In this document: in pieces, positions 50,995 through 61,014 of the stretch
How the letters are laid out: each line of letters begins with the position of its first letter
Position numbering within the stretch: position 1 is the first letter of the stretch
DNA from: Gari tellinella
Taxonomy: Eukaryota > Mollusca > Bivalvia > Cardiida > Psammobiidae
Direction: 5' to 3'
NCBI GenBank assembly: GCA_922989275.2
Contig: OV277869.1
Location: forward strand, 16,701,189-16,765,188
DNA length: 64,000 nucleotides
Translations under genes and position numbers: made by a program
Notes under the pieces: model-generated
What the model was told of the DNA's origin: nothing
The model's input: the letters and a program-made list of their open reading frames with translations, nothing else
The model's database searches: none

Positions 50995-51239
50995 TTATAG
51001 GCCCTTTCAGCCCTACATCCCTCTGTAGAGATTACTGATTACATATGCAAACAGTGTGGATCCTGATCAGAGGGCTCCTATAGATGCCCTCTGATCAGGG
51101 TCTGCACTGTTTGTTATTTTCATTTTTTGTTGTTGTCATACCAAAAATGCAACAGTAGACTGGTTCAAAATACATGTCCCAGAAGAGTCCAAAAGGACTA
51201 TAAATACCCACAAGAGAAATTTAGGGTTGAAAGGGTTAG
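50995..51239. mobile_element. TTAA-E MITE
   Basis: CCCTTTCAGCCCTACATCCC and TTTAGGGTTGAAAGGG are the ends; the TTAA sites are mutated (TATA and TTAG). The core at 51046-51114 has GTGTGGATCCTGATCAGAGG and GCCCTCTGATCAGGGTCTGC arms, close to the other E cores. Confidence 0.78.
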
Positions 51240-51528
51240 AGTCAAGACATTTTGAATTCACACATAAATATATTGACGTCAGCTATATACCTGGTAGCTT
51301 TTACTCGAGTATTTCGGTCTTCGACAGACAACTGATTTTTGACTTGTCACTAAGGATTAACACCGTTACGACGTACACATTTTTTAATATATTTGTGAAT
51401 TTAAAAATTGTGATTATTAAAGAAATGAACACTGCCGCACAGATACATTTTTACTAAACAAAACTATGTATTGTTTAGCTATGTGCTTGGTGTTTCCTGT
51501 CGCTTGCCCTCTGGATCCTAATAGTTTG

Positions 51529-51763
51529 TTAACACTTTACCCCAATGTTGTTCGTAGTTTTGGAGCCAAGTGACTACTTACAATCAGGTTCAAAGTAAAG
51601 CAGAATGCGCTGTAAGGCACATTCTACATTTCTTTCAGCCTGCTTTAAGTTGCCGTCGGCTAGGATATAGAAAATAAACATTATGTATCAAATGGAAATA
51701 TTTTTGTCAGTGTAGAAAATACTTAAATGTATAAAAATACATATCCATGGACTAAAGGGTCAA
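51529..51763. mobile_element. TTAA-C MITE
   Basis: TTAACACTTTACCCCAATG and ATGGACTAAAGGG-TCAA are the ends. The hairpin AAGCAGAATGCGCTGTAAGG...CACATTCTAC lies at about 51597-51632. Confidence 0.78.
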
Positions 51764-52026
51764 AATGATGATATTCTGTGTAATATAATAAAGAAAAAGC
51801 AATTTCCATAAATCTTAACAAATTAATTATTTAAGATGTCTAGCTGTGTGTAAATGACAATGCAGCAGTAGTTATATGCCTGGCTTTAAGTATATTAGAT
51901 TTACAGAGATCGAAATGTTGCTACCTTGAATCTCACCACAGGGTATAAATATAAAATGAAAATGTCATTCATATTGAACACATTCAACCTTAGCGATGAG
52001 TATATACGTTTTTAGAAAATAATGTA
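51764..52026. other. Unassigned sequence
   Basis: I see no gene or recognised repeat. Confidence 0.35.
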
Positions 52027-52376
52027 AAGTACTCCCTCCCTACAACGGACATTACAACAACGACTTCCTCCTTACAACGACCCTTGCTGCAGTTTCCTAA
52101 AAATAACATTTAAGTCTAACGTTTTTACTGCTTCAATATCGTCTACTTAAATTTGTCGTCTGCTGTATTTTCTCAAAGTTACAAATATGTGAACATTTTG
52201 AAAGAAAAAACATAATGAAGAATGACACACAGCTTGAACCCAGATCAGACGCCGCGTCTGATCTGGATTCAAGCTGTTTGCAAATGTAGCCGATTTCCAT
52301 CCCTACAACGACTCCCTCCGAACAACCCACACAATCTTTGTCTCCCGTTGGGAGTCGTTGTAGAGAGGGAATACTG
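52027..52376. mobile_element. TA-B MITE
   Basis: AAGTACTCCCTCCCTACAAC and TTGTAGAGAGGGAATACTG lie between TA dinucleotides. The hairpin (52227-52281) has lost its apex: GACGCCGCGTCTGATC. Confidence 0.85.
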
Positions 52377-52831
52377 TACCTATACAGAGCACACTTGTCC
52401 TGTGAAAATAGCGTAAACACTAATTGGAGAGCTCCTAAAGTTCTGGGTCAGCATTGTTTGTCGTGTTGTAGTTAACCGTACGACATAACCCTTAATAGTC
52501 AAACATTGACAAGATTGTATTAGAAACTGGAATTGCTAATTAACATTTCAAGACTGAATGGTTGAAAAGCATTAAAGATGGACTATATTTTAGCCAAAGC
52601 ATAATAACATATGCAAGCAGCTTGGATCCAGATAAGACGCCGCGTCAGGACCCAAACTCTTTGACACTCATAATATCAATATGTCTTAAGTAAAACACGT
52701 TTAAAATTCTAAATACCTTTTTTTGCAAAGGAAAAGCATCAAAACAACAGATCACAAATTTAATCAAACGGTATTATGTTTACGATTTTTTTAGACGGGT
52801 TTTTACGTCATAATGGCGGCGAAATGGTTAA

Positions 52832-53076
52832 CCCTTTACTTGATAGCATTGTTTCTAGTATTGAAGATATGTGACTACTTAAAGCAGGCTGAAAGTAAAG
52901 CAGAATGCGCCCTAAGGCGCATTCTGCTTTACTTTCAGCCTGCTTTAAGCTACATACTGCTAGAATAAGGAAAGTATTAAATATGACATATATTCATTAC
53001 GGTATAATTTGGAACTATTTTCTTCAGCGGATGAATAAAATGAATGCGCTAAAAGTCGCTTCTATAAGGGAAAGGG
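52832..53076. mobile_element. TTAA-C MITE at a proven TTAA site
   Basis: The 245-bp element is flanked by TTAA at 52828-52831 and 53077-53080. The hairpin AAAGCAGAATGCGCCCTAAG and GCGCATTCTGCTTTACTTTC is nearly perfect. The homologous spacer at 53985-53988 carries a single uninterrupted TTAA in the same flanks (GGCGGCGAAATG and ATTGCAATAGTC), which is the empty site. The insertion reused the terminal TTAA of a TTAA-D right end. Confidence 0.93.
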
Positions 53077-53191
53077 TTAAATTGCAATAGTCTTGGTTTG
53101 TCTGTTTTCTCCTGGCATGACATCCTAAATTGTCTGCATGACTGATGGTGGCTGGCTATACGATACATAATGGACATGTCTTGTTCATGTA

Positions 53192-53546
53192 CCGTGCTCC
53201 CTCCCTACAAGGCCCTTCCAACAACGACTCTCTCCTTACAACGACCCTCGCGCGGTTCCCCTAAACAGGACACCTATGTCCAACGCTTTTACTGCTGAAA
53301 TATCGTCTACTTAAAGTTGTCGTCTGCTGTTTTTTCTCAAAGTTACATTTAAGTGGATATATTGACAGAAGAAATATAACATTAACAACGAGTGACAAAC
53401 AGCTTGAATTCAGATCACAGGCCGCGTTTGATCTGGATTCAGGCTGTTTGCAAATGTAAGCCGATTTCCCTCCCTACAACAACTCCTCCGAACAACGCAC
53501 ACAACCTTTGTCTCACGTTGTGTGTCGTTGTAAAGAGGGAGCATTG
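53192..53546. mobile_element. TA-B MITE
   Basis: CGTGCTCCCTCCCTACAAGG and TTGTAAAGAGGGAGCATTG lie between TA dinucleotides. The core at 53396-53452 is shortened. Confidence 0.85.
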
Positions 53547-54099
53547 TACCTATACAGAGCACACTTGTTCTGTGCAAATAGCATATATCCTGATTGGAGA
53601 GCTCCTAAATTCGGGATCTGCACTGTTTGTCGTTTTGTAGTAAACCGTAATACATAACCCTAAAGAGTCAAACATGAACTAAATAGTATTAGAAACTGGA
53701 ATTGCTTATCAAATTTTCAAGACTGAATGGGTGAAAAGCATTAATGATGGACATTATTTTTGCCAAAGCATACTATCATATGCCAACAACCTTGATTCTA
53801 GAACAGACGCCGCGTCAGGACATAAACTGTTTGACACTAATATGAATGTTTCTAAGATAAAACACGTGTAAAAATCTATTTTGTTTTAAAAAGCATCAAA
53901 ACAACAGACAACAAAGTTAATCAAACGATATTATGTTTACGACTGTTTTAGACGGAATTTCACGTCATAATGGCGGCGAAATGTTTAAATTGCAATAGTC
54001 TTGGTTTGTCCGTTTTCTCATGACATGTCATCCTAAATTGTCTGCATGACTGATGGTGGCTGGCTATACGATGAATAATGGACATGTCTTGTTCATGTA

Positions 54100-54416
54100 C
54101 AGTGTCCCCGCCCTACAGCGCCCTCCCAACAACGACTCCCTCCTTACAACGACCCTTGCCGCTGTCCCCTAAACAGGAACAAGTTTACTTCTGCAATATC
54201 GTCTGATTAAAGTTGCCGTCTCCTGTTTTTCTCAAAATTACACAATGGATATTTTGATAGAAAAAACTTTAATGATGAGTGACAAACAGTTTCGGTCTGA
54301 TCTGGATTCAAACTGTTTGCAAATGTAAGCCCATTTCCCTCTCTGTAACGACTCACTCCGAATAACGCACACAATATTTGTCTCCCTTTCGATGTCGTTG
54401 TAGAGAGGGAGCGATG
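54100..54416. mobile_element. TA-B MITE with core deletion
   Basis: CAGTGTCCCCGCCCTACAGC and TGTAGAGAGGGAGCGATG are the ends. The hairpin is reduced to ACAAACAGTTTCGGTCTGAT and CTGGATTCAAACTGTTTGC (54279-54318). Confidence 0.85.
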
Positions 54417-54600
54417 TACCATAATATTAAAGCAATGACCGCATATGTAGGACATCTCTTAGTACACGCATGCGACTGTACAGTGGAAGAAGCATAACTT
54501 CTATGATATAAACTAAACACAATCTCACTTGTAGTGCGATTACAGATTATTGAAAATAGTGACGACGTCTTAATTCTTGCGCTGCCAAGTTTTCGTCTAG

Positions 54601-54796
54601 TTGAACCCTGTTACCGCCAACATATCGTCTGCATTGTTAGTATCGTCAAAAAATTGAAGTCAGCTCTAATGCTGTTTTGACAGTATAAATGACGATACGA
54701 GTGTCAAATCGTTTCGATCCTGATCAGACGCCGCGTGACGCGGCGTCTGATCAGGATTTAAACTGTTTGCAAAGTCGCCGTTTGGCGTCAAAAACA
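54601..54796. mobile_element. TTAA-D MITE
   Basis: TTGAACCCTGTTACCGCCAA and CATATCGTCTGC form the left side. A well-paired Hp core (54703-54770, apex GCCGCGTGACGCGGC) is followed by GTCGCCGTTTGGCGTC. Confidence 0.72.
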
Positions 54797-54859
54797 TAAT
54801 CATTTCAACTCGTCTGCTTATTATGCACATACACGACTTGGGGGTTTGCACTGTCTGTC

Positions 54860-55254
54860 TGTTTTTCTATATTTCCACATTTTTAAACTTGGCCATAACT
54901 TTAGAACTACATACAATGTAGACTTTATATTAAGCATGTGTACTGAACTAAAAAATCACATCTTGCATTAAAGGAAGCATGTCAAGGTCAAGGTCATCCT
55001 TCAATGACAACGCTATGTCCCCCTTTCCGCCATTGACATTGAAGGAAGACCTTGACATGCCTCCTTTCATAATGTGCAGCTCCATTAATAACACATGCAT
55101 GCCATTTATGAAGTAATTATTTCTACTGACTGTCTAATTTCACATTCAAATCATTCAACTATGTTCACTGTGTTGCGGTGCCGGGAACACTTATATGAAT
55201 ACTTAATACTCTATTTAATACCAGCCTAAACAAAGACCTTTTTTAAACTTTCTT
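54860..55254. repeat. Inverted repeat (CATGTCAAGGTCAAGGTC arms) and unassigned flanks
   Basis: AAAGGAAGCATGTCAAGGTC...ATCCTTCAATG (54970-55003) is mirrored by CATTGAAGGAAGACCTTGAC and ATGCCTCCTTT (55033-55068). GGCCATAACTTTAGAACTAC upstream is a motif I know from dispersed bivalve repeats. The remainder is unassigned. Confidence 0.65.
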
Positions 55255-55435
55255 TTTTCACAAATCATGTTGAATCAAATTCACAGATGCCGGTATTCGA
55301 CATGATTTGTTAAATTTTTTCAAATCATGTTTTCTTTTACAAATTATGTCGACCATGAAACATGATTTGTAAAAATCGACATGATTTGTAAAATTTTAAC
55401 AAATTAGAAAGTTTAAAAAATCATGTCGCTACATT
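55255..55435. repeat. Cluster of ACAAATCATGT motifs in both orientations
   Basis: CACAAATCATGTTGA (55259), CGACATGATTTGTTAA (about 55298), TCAAATCATGTTTTC (about 55320), ACAAATTATGTCGA (about 55339), ACATGATTTGTAAA (about 55359), CGACATGATTTGTAAA (about 55378) and AAATCATGTCG (about 55423) lie within 180 bp, with AAACTTTC/GAAAGTTT at the two edges. Confidence 0.75.
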
Positions 55436-55710
55436 GCCAGTCTAACAATCATATCTTCACTATTTCTTTATTATTTAGAGTTGTTGTTTTACAACATATC
55501 GCTAAATGATAAACAAGACTCAGACTTATTAGGACTACTTGTCAATTTAACGGTAGCGAATAGCGTTGCGAAATAATTGACTATCTCGAATATTCATAGC
55601 ATTAGGCAAAATTCCGAACCAAAGCACAAAAAACGGGACGTATTTGATGAAATATATAAATGTCTTTTGTAAATACCAGGTCGTTTTATGATCTTCAACA
55701 AGTTGATTCA
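55436..55710. other. Unassigned sequence
   Basis: I see no gene or recognised repeat. Confidence 0.35.
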
Positions 55711-55840
55711 GGACCCATTGTTATAAAGCGTTTGACTTGTTTCTCAGACAATCAAGCTATTAAACAGAATGCTCAAGTGTGACCAATCAAAAACTTTAGA
55801 GCGATCTCAGATGTATAAACGCTTTATTACCATAATCCCT
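55711..55840. mobile_element. Snap-F near-palindrome
   Basis: GGACCCATTGTTATAAAGCG and ACGCTTTATTACCATAATCC are the inverted ends. GTGTGACCAATCAAAAACTT lies inside. Confidence 0.72.
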
Positions 55841-55865
55841 GGGGGTTAGTTAATCAATGAAATAC

Positions 55866-56060
55866 AGTCGAAACTCGATACTTAGAACTCGCTTAAATCG
55901 ACCCTTACCAATATTTCATCATTTTAATTTCGATAACTTAATCTCTCTTTAAGTAGAACATATACGTATTTCAAAGTTAAAACATGGCTTAGCCACGTTT
56001 TAACTTTCAAATAAGGGTATGTTCGAATAAAAGCGAGTTCGAATAATCCAGTTTCGACTA
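55866..56060. mobile_element. Pogo-like MITE (CAGTCGAAACTCGATACTTA ends)
   Basis: CAGTCGAAACTCGATACTTA, GAACTCGCTTAAATCGA and the mirror TCGAATAAAAGCGAGTTCGA, ATAATCCAGTTTCGACT bound 195 bp. The centre is AAAGTTAAAACATGGCTTAG / CCACGTTTTAACTTTCAAAT. It is TA-flanked on the left. Confidence 0.8.
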
Positions 56061-56527
56061 TTTATATTGCCAAGATGAGTGTTACCTTAGACTAGAGATA
56101 TCAAAGACTCAGTTTAAAACATTAACGATGTATAAATGACAATTTTTCTTAATTCATAAACAATTTATTTTCACCTCTTTTTCGCCTTTTGATTCTACTT
56201 CCGTTATATAGTATAAATATGTTCTATAAACACCAAACATATGTAATTCGTAAGCTAGTCGCTGCCTTTGCTCAGTGGATTTAAAATATCAAGTTCACAG
56301 ACAAATGGATATTCTAAACCAATTTCCTTTACATAAAAAACACCTTTCGAAAACATGCATCGTGTTGAAGAGCTATAAGCCAGCTTATGAATAAACATAG
56401 ACACCATTTGTCCATTTGTATTTATTGGTTATTGAAATCCCCTACGGATGAGATGATTCTACAAATGCATTTGCACTGAAAATGAATGCGCAATCGCCAA
56501 CACGCGTCGCTCTGACTTGGTTATAAA
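56061..56527. other. Unassigned sequence
   Basis: I see no gene or recognised repeat. Confidence 0.35.
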
Positions 56528-56893
56528 CAGTGTTCCCTCTCTACAACCCAACCTCCCTCAAACAACGTTACCCTATTGACACCAAAGCTTGCCGCTGTTC
56601 CCCAAACAATACATTTATAATATCATCTGCTTAAAATTGTCGTCTGTTGTTGTTTTCTTAAAATGACGTTTTGGAAATTTTGACAGAAAAAATTATAATG
56701 ACGAGTGGCAAACACGTTGAATCCAAACAATACGCCGCGTTAAGCGGTGCCTGATATTAAATCAAGCTGGTTACAAATGTAAGCCTAGTCGTGCTCAATA
56801 CGCTTAATGTATTTATCTCGCCTCACTAACACCCCCGAACAACGTTTACAATCTTTGTCTCCCAATGGGTGATATTGTAGAGAGAGAGCACTG
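56528..56893. mobile_element. TA-B MITE with longer TTAA-D-like module
   Basis: CAGTGTTCCCTCTCTACAAC and TTGTAGAGAGAGAGCACTG are the ends. After the decayed core (56706-56775) this copy keeps GTAAGCCTAGTCGTGCTCAA, TACGCTTAATG. That resembles the right side of the TTAA-D variant at 43683-43886 more fully than other TA-B copies do. Confidence 0.8.
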
Positions 56894-56954
56894 TAAGAGG
56901 AAAGGTGTAATTTGAGGTTCTATTTGCATTTTATATGAGCACTTTTGTGTGTTG

Positions 56955-57404
56955 AAGCACCATAGCAGCGCCTTTTAGCGCATTCAATTCATTCCTCCAC
57001 TGAAGATAATAGTCCCACTTCATACATTCATGAACATGTACCTTAACCCATTACCTCATAGCCTGTTTCTGGTTTTGAAGACAGGTGACCACTTAAAGCA
57101 GGTTGAAAGTAAAGCAGAATGTGCCTTAAGGCACATTCTGCTTTACTTTCAGCCTGCCTTAAGCTAAAATCTGCTAGGTTATATAAAATATTTGTAATGG
57201 TAATTGTTCATGAGGGTATAAACTGGAACTATTTTCTTCAGCGGAGGAATAAATTAAATACGCTAAAAGTCGCTTCTATGGGGGAAAGGGTTAAGCAATA
57301 TTTTTATCCTAGCTCTTGTAAGATTAAAGCAGGCTGGAATTAAACCTGCTTTCAGTGGTCACCCGTCCTTAAATCTAGAAGCGTGCTTTTGAGTAAAGGG
57401 TTAA
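56955..57404. mobile_element. TTAA-C (reverse) interrupted by another TTAA-C
   Basis: CACCATAGCAGCGCCTTTTA, TTCATTCCTCCACTGAAGAT and TTCATGAACATGTACC form the right half in reverse. It resumes after the inner element with GCAATATTTTTATCCTAGCT, AAAGCAGGCTGG and GAGTAAAGGG-TTAA (57401-57404). Confidence 0.75.
57043..57294. mobile_element. TTAA-C MITE, complete, nested
   Basis: The element lies between TTAA at 57043-57046 and 57291-57294, with ends CCCATTACCTCATAG and CTATGGGGGAAAGGG. The perfect hairpin AAAGCAGAATGTGCC-TTAA-GGCACATTCTGCTTTA (57111-57146) carries the paired change GTGCC/GGCAC. It is inserted in an older TTAA-C. Confidence 0.92.
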
Positions 57405-57522
57405 TGCTTGAGTTTTGCAATGTTAGATTAACACCGATGTGTTTAATCTTCCCATTTTTGTTTCAGTTTTGTCAAATGTCCGCGCAACTATACAGCATCG
57501 TAATTACTTTCAGCGAGCTTCA

Positions 57523-57700
57523 GGGGAAGAATTTATACATTCCCAATAAACGCGTTTGTGCTAAAAACAAATTAGTTCCTTGCAAACAGTTTAGAGCCAG
57601 ATCAGAAGTCGGGTATTACGGCGTTTGAACAGGCTCAAAACTGTTTGACGCTCAAATGAAATTAAACCACCAGAATACATTGTACTGAATTGCATTGGCT
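57523..57700. mobile_element. TA-A remnant with Hp core
   Basis: ATTCCCAATAAACGCGTTTG, a core at 57581-57650 and TTGTACTGAATTGCATTGGC are TA-A parts. The termini are lost. Confidence 0.65.
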
Positions 57701-57711
57701 TTGAGTTTTGT

Positions 57712-58302
57712 TTAACCCTTCCCCCAGTAGAAACGCCTTTTAGTGCAATGAGTTTATTTCTCCGCGGAAGAGAATAATTCCCATATATACTCTCATGTCA
57801 TGAATATGAATCGTAAGAAATATTTTCTATATTTTAGTTTAAACATTTTTTAATTCCAAAGAAATTTACAAACACTTTCTTCATTAAACATAAACATAAA
57901 CGAAAAAGGGTTAGGTCACAAGTTCTAACAACATTAAAAATTAATCAAATAGTTTTTGCCCGTTTATGCAAGGCGTCTTATGCGAGACAACTATTGTTCA
58001 TATGATATGCTAACTTTTAAGGAGAAGAACCTAATAAGCATTTATGCTTCTGTTCTAATCCTTATTATGCTGTCAAATATGTTGTATTCATGCTATGTTT
58101 TCCTGAATAAAATATGTTTAAACTAAGCTAACAACATTAAATAAGACCTTCCTCTTCTATAATTTAGCAGTAGCAGAAGATAGCTTAAAGCAGGTTAAAA
58201 GTAAAGCAGAATGCGCATTCAGGCGCATTCTGCTTTACTTTCAACCTGCTTTAAGTAGTCACCTATGTTCATGATAGAAACAGGCTAGTGGGTAAAGGAA
58301 TA
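57712..58302. mobile_element. TTAA-C (reverse) with a ~330-bp unknown insert
   Basis: TTAACCCTTCCCCCAGTAG, CGCCTTTTAGTGCAATGAGT and AAATATTTTCTATATTTTAG are interrupted at about 57840. The family resumes at about 58165 with GATAGCTTAAAGCAGGTT, the hairpin AAAGCAGAATGCGCATTCAG...GCGCATTCTGC, and CTAGTGGGTAAAGG. The insert has no recognised ends. Confidence 0.7.
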
Positions 58303-58571
58303 AGCGTAGTTTCCACTGTAGGAGGCTAAGGCGGTTGTCGCAGGACCTGGTTGTAATGTAGTTGATAAATGAGGACGCTTAATGGAGTCTCGTACTGCGC
58401 TGAAAAGGGTATTGTGTCACAGTAGCGTATTCATTAAGTATTGATATAGTAGTATAGGCATAGTACGCCGGAGAAAATTATTTAGACATTATTGCTTACA
58501 ATGCCAGTGAACTTGGCTGCTTTTCGCATACATGTGGTCTGAGATTTTGTTTTAGTTTTGGCTGTCCCTTT
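58303..58571. other. Unassigned sequence
   Basis: I see no gene or recognised repeat. Confidence 0.35.
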
Positions 58572-58699
58572 GGGCCTAGCTGAAAGCAGGCTGCGAGTGA
58601 AGCAGAATGCGAACAGGGAAAAATTATACTTGACTTTCAACCTGCTTTAAGTGGTCACCTGTCTTCAAAATTCAAAACAGGCATTGTAGTAATGAGTTA
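58572..58699. mobile_element. TTAA-C right part (reverse)
   Basis: GCTGAAAGCAGGCTGCGAGT, AAGCAGAATGCG and CAACCTGCTTTAAGTGGTCA lead to GGCATTGTAGTAATGAG-TTAA. Confidence 0.65.
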
Positions 58700-59181
58700 A
58701 GAGACTTGCTAAGCAAAACTAGATAATGGGTTATTACGGGTAATTAAAGACGATCGCTGCAGTATCGTCGATTTTCAAAACATTCAAATTTTTGTAAAGT
58801 TTGTGTGTTGCTAGTATGCACCCACTAATGCCAAAATATGAAATGAAAAAAGGGGGTCCCCGAACCTTGTTGTTATCTTGTATGCAGAATTCGTATTGGT
58901 TGCTGCAGCAACTAAACAACGAATACCCTCATACGGCACCAATCCGGCGTCTGATCAGGATCCAAACTGTTTGACAGTCGTTTTGAAATTCTTCCGCCAT
59001 GCTGCCTTAAATTTGACTTTGAAACGATGTTGCAGACAACAATACTGAAGCAGAGGTTTTACTACTACATATTACTTTAACCGAGTTGCGCCCGGTGGAG
59101 TCTTCAATATTCATATATTGGATTAGTCCATACTTTATCTAAGGAGTGCCTGTTCTAAATTATTCTTTTCGTTGAAGTTGT
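58700..59181. other. Unassigned; TTAA-D right half
   Basis: CCGGCGTCTGATCAGGATCC, AAACTGTTTGACA, GTTGCAGACAACAATACTGA and AGCAGAGGTTTTAC (58945-59063) are the right half of a TTAA-D. Confidence 0.55.
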
Positions 59182-59378
59182 TTAACCCTTTCACTGCCAT
59201 TTGCAAAGATTCTGGATCATGCTCAGACACCGCGTGACACGGCGTCTGATCAAGATCAAACTTGCTTGAAACCTATTTTATCATTTCTTAAGTCAAGTTA
59301 CATAAAAATTAAATTTGCGAAATTTAAGCATACCACAGTTGCTTAGAATTGATGACGTAATGGCAGAGATAGGGTTAA
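59182..59378. mobile_element. TTAA-D MITE, compact
   Basis: TTAACCCTTTCACTGCC at 59182 and GTAATGGCAGAGATAGGG-TTAA ending at 59378 bound a partly mismatched Hp core (59202-59270). Confidence 0.8.
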
Positions 59379-59799
59379 TCTTAGCCAGGGAACATTTTCG
59401 CTACACCATGTGCTCATATAAATTTAACGTGAAGTCCTATCGTTTTTATCAAATCATGCGAAGCACCTTCAAGCAAATTGAAGTAACACTTGTGTTTAAT
59501 CACAAGCTCTCTTGGAGGCAAACTTGTCCAACCTTTGACACTGAGCTTCTTTTTGTGATCAATATTGTCTTAAGGTTAACTTTTAACATTTTCGCCGTAT
59601 ATCATCATCGACTGTTCTATCGTTTCGAACAAACAAACCAACCAACAAACAAACACACACATAAGCAAACACAATGATTAATAAAGGCTAGAACTAATGC
59701 AAAACGTTCCTCTATGATATTTCCTACTGTAGTTTTTCTATCATGTATTAAGCAAACACTTGTATTTACCCTTTCATTATCAGATTATTAGGGAAATTT
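59379..59799. other. Unassigned; (CAAA)n-like tract
   Basis: An ACAAACCAACCAACAAACAA-type simple repeat lies at about 59630-59672. No gene was seen. Confidence 0.45.
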
Positions 59800-59993
59800 T
59801 TATCCCTTCACCGTTTCATTGGCCTCTGCTTTAATTCTGTTATCTGCAATGTAGTTTCAAAGTATGACTGAATAAACTTCCAAATGAGTGTCAGTTTGGA
59901 TCCTGATCAGACGCCACGTGATGCGGCGTCTGGTCAGGATCCAAATTGTTTGCAACTGCGCTTTTTAAGCGTCATTGAGAGTAAAAGGGTTAC
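59800..59993. mobile_element. TTAA-D MITE
   Basis: TTATCCCTTCACCGTTTCAT and TTGAGAGTAAAAGGG-TTAC are decayed ends. The core at 59889-59953 is well paired (apex GCCACGTGATGCGGC). Confidence 0.75.
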
Positions 59994-59997
59994 TCCC

Positions 59998-60148
59998 AAT
60001 TACGACCACTAAATCATGTTAATTATTTAGTGTTTAAGATATAATGACTAAAGGAGCTTTCTATTCTACTGTCACCTTGCTTTAAGCTGTCAACTATCTT
60101 TTATACATTTAAATAGCTCTAAGTGGTCTTATTATAGTGGCTGTACTG
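59998..60148. mobile_element. Pogo-like MITE fragment related to 5426-5619
   Basis: ACGACCACTAAATCATGTTA, CTGTCACCTTGCTTTAAGCT and GGTCTTATTATAGTGG...TACTG match that element in reverse order. Confidence 0.6.
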
Positions 60149-60179
60149 CACAGCAGATCGTTCTTTTAATGTGTGTCGC

Positions 60180-60390
60180 TTAACCCTTTCACTCTCAATG
60201 ACGCCATAAAGCGTTTGCAAACAGTTTGGGTCCTGATCAGTCGCCGCGTCACGCGGCGTCTGACCAGCACCCAAACTGTTTGACACTCTTATCGTTATTT
60301 AATAAGACATACAACATTGAATCTAACTTGGAAACGTGTATTGCAGACAACAATACTGAAGCAGACGACATTAATGTGGTGAAGGGGTAA
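60180..60390. mobile_element. TTAA-D MITE
   Basis: TTAACCCTTTCACTCTCAAT and TGTGGTGAAGGGG-TAA are the ends. The core (60215-60281) pairs GGGTCC with a GCACCC-type arm. GCAGACAACAATACTGAAGC and AGACGAC lie near the right end. Confidence 0.8.
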
Positions 60391-60965
60391 AAATATCCCT
60401 AATAATTAGATCATGAATGGCTTAAAGACTTTTCCTCAGTCCATTGAGGGACCACCAGCATATTGTTCTGGAGGTGTCAATGTAACTGTAAAGCACGTAC
60501 AACACAGTCTCAGTTTACCTGGTGATGTCCAGATTATACTCATGCTCTAGTGATTTTCAATGGTTATTTCTAACCAAACTATCAAATATAAAGGTCCGGT
60601 CTCACATAAGACGATTCAATGGTTCAATATGCACAAGACCCTTGCTTTTTGCAAGAAAATTGACAGTAAATAATCTGGCAAGGCGTTATGACCAAAAGGT
60701 CGTCAGGAGATGTCTTTAAGACAAAACTGATTATTCAGTGTCACCTATCTGTTAATCCATTTATTCCTCACAATGCATTCCTTACATACAGTATACTTGT
60801 GAAGAGTTCACTTGTCCTATGCAAACAGAGAAGAGTCAGATCAGATATGTCTTTACTGTCATTTTGAAATAAATTGTAAATAAAAAACCCTATATGGTAA
60901 CAATAGAAACAATACTCTCTCGAATGGAAATTGGAATTGTCCATTTGAAGTTCCAGCGGGAGGAG
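60391..60965. other. Unassigned, then TTAA-E remnant
   Basis: From about 60780, AGAGTTCACTTGTCCTATGC, AAACAGAGAAGAGTCAGATC and GGAATTGTCCATTTGAAGTT are TTAA-E parts in reverse. The first 370 bp are unassigned. Confidence 0.5.
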
Positions 60966-60967
60966 GG

Positions 60968-60977
60968 GTGTGTGTGT

Positions 60978-61008
<31 letters not shown>

Positions 61009-61014
61009 GGGGGG
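60968..61014. repeat. (GT)n followed by a long G run
   Basis: About 12 GT units are followed by about 23 G. Confidence 0.9.

Larger units (their letters stand above)
52027..54416. repeat. 0.9-kb tandem duplication bounded by TA-B copies
   Basis: The order is TA-B (52027-52376), spacer 1 (52377-53191), TA-B (53192-53546), spacer 2 (53547-54099), TA-B (54100-54416). Spacers 1 and 2 are homologous from TACCTATACAGAGCACACTT to GACATGTCTTGTTCATGTAC. The first two TA-B copies share their right flank and the last two share their left flank, as unequal crossing over between TA-B copies would give. Spacer 1 has a TTAA-C insertion that spacer 2 lacks. Confidence 0.88.

Noticed and set aside
59315..59677. 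120-codon frame ending in a Gln/Thr/Lys-rich tail
   Set aside because: It starts inside a TTAA-D element and ends in a (CAAA)n simple repeat.
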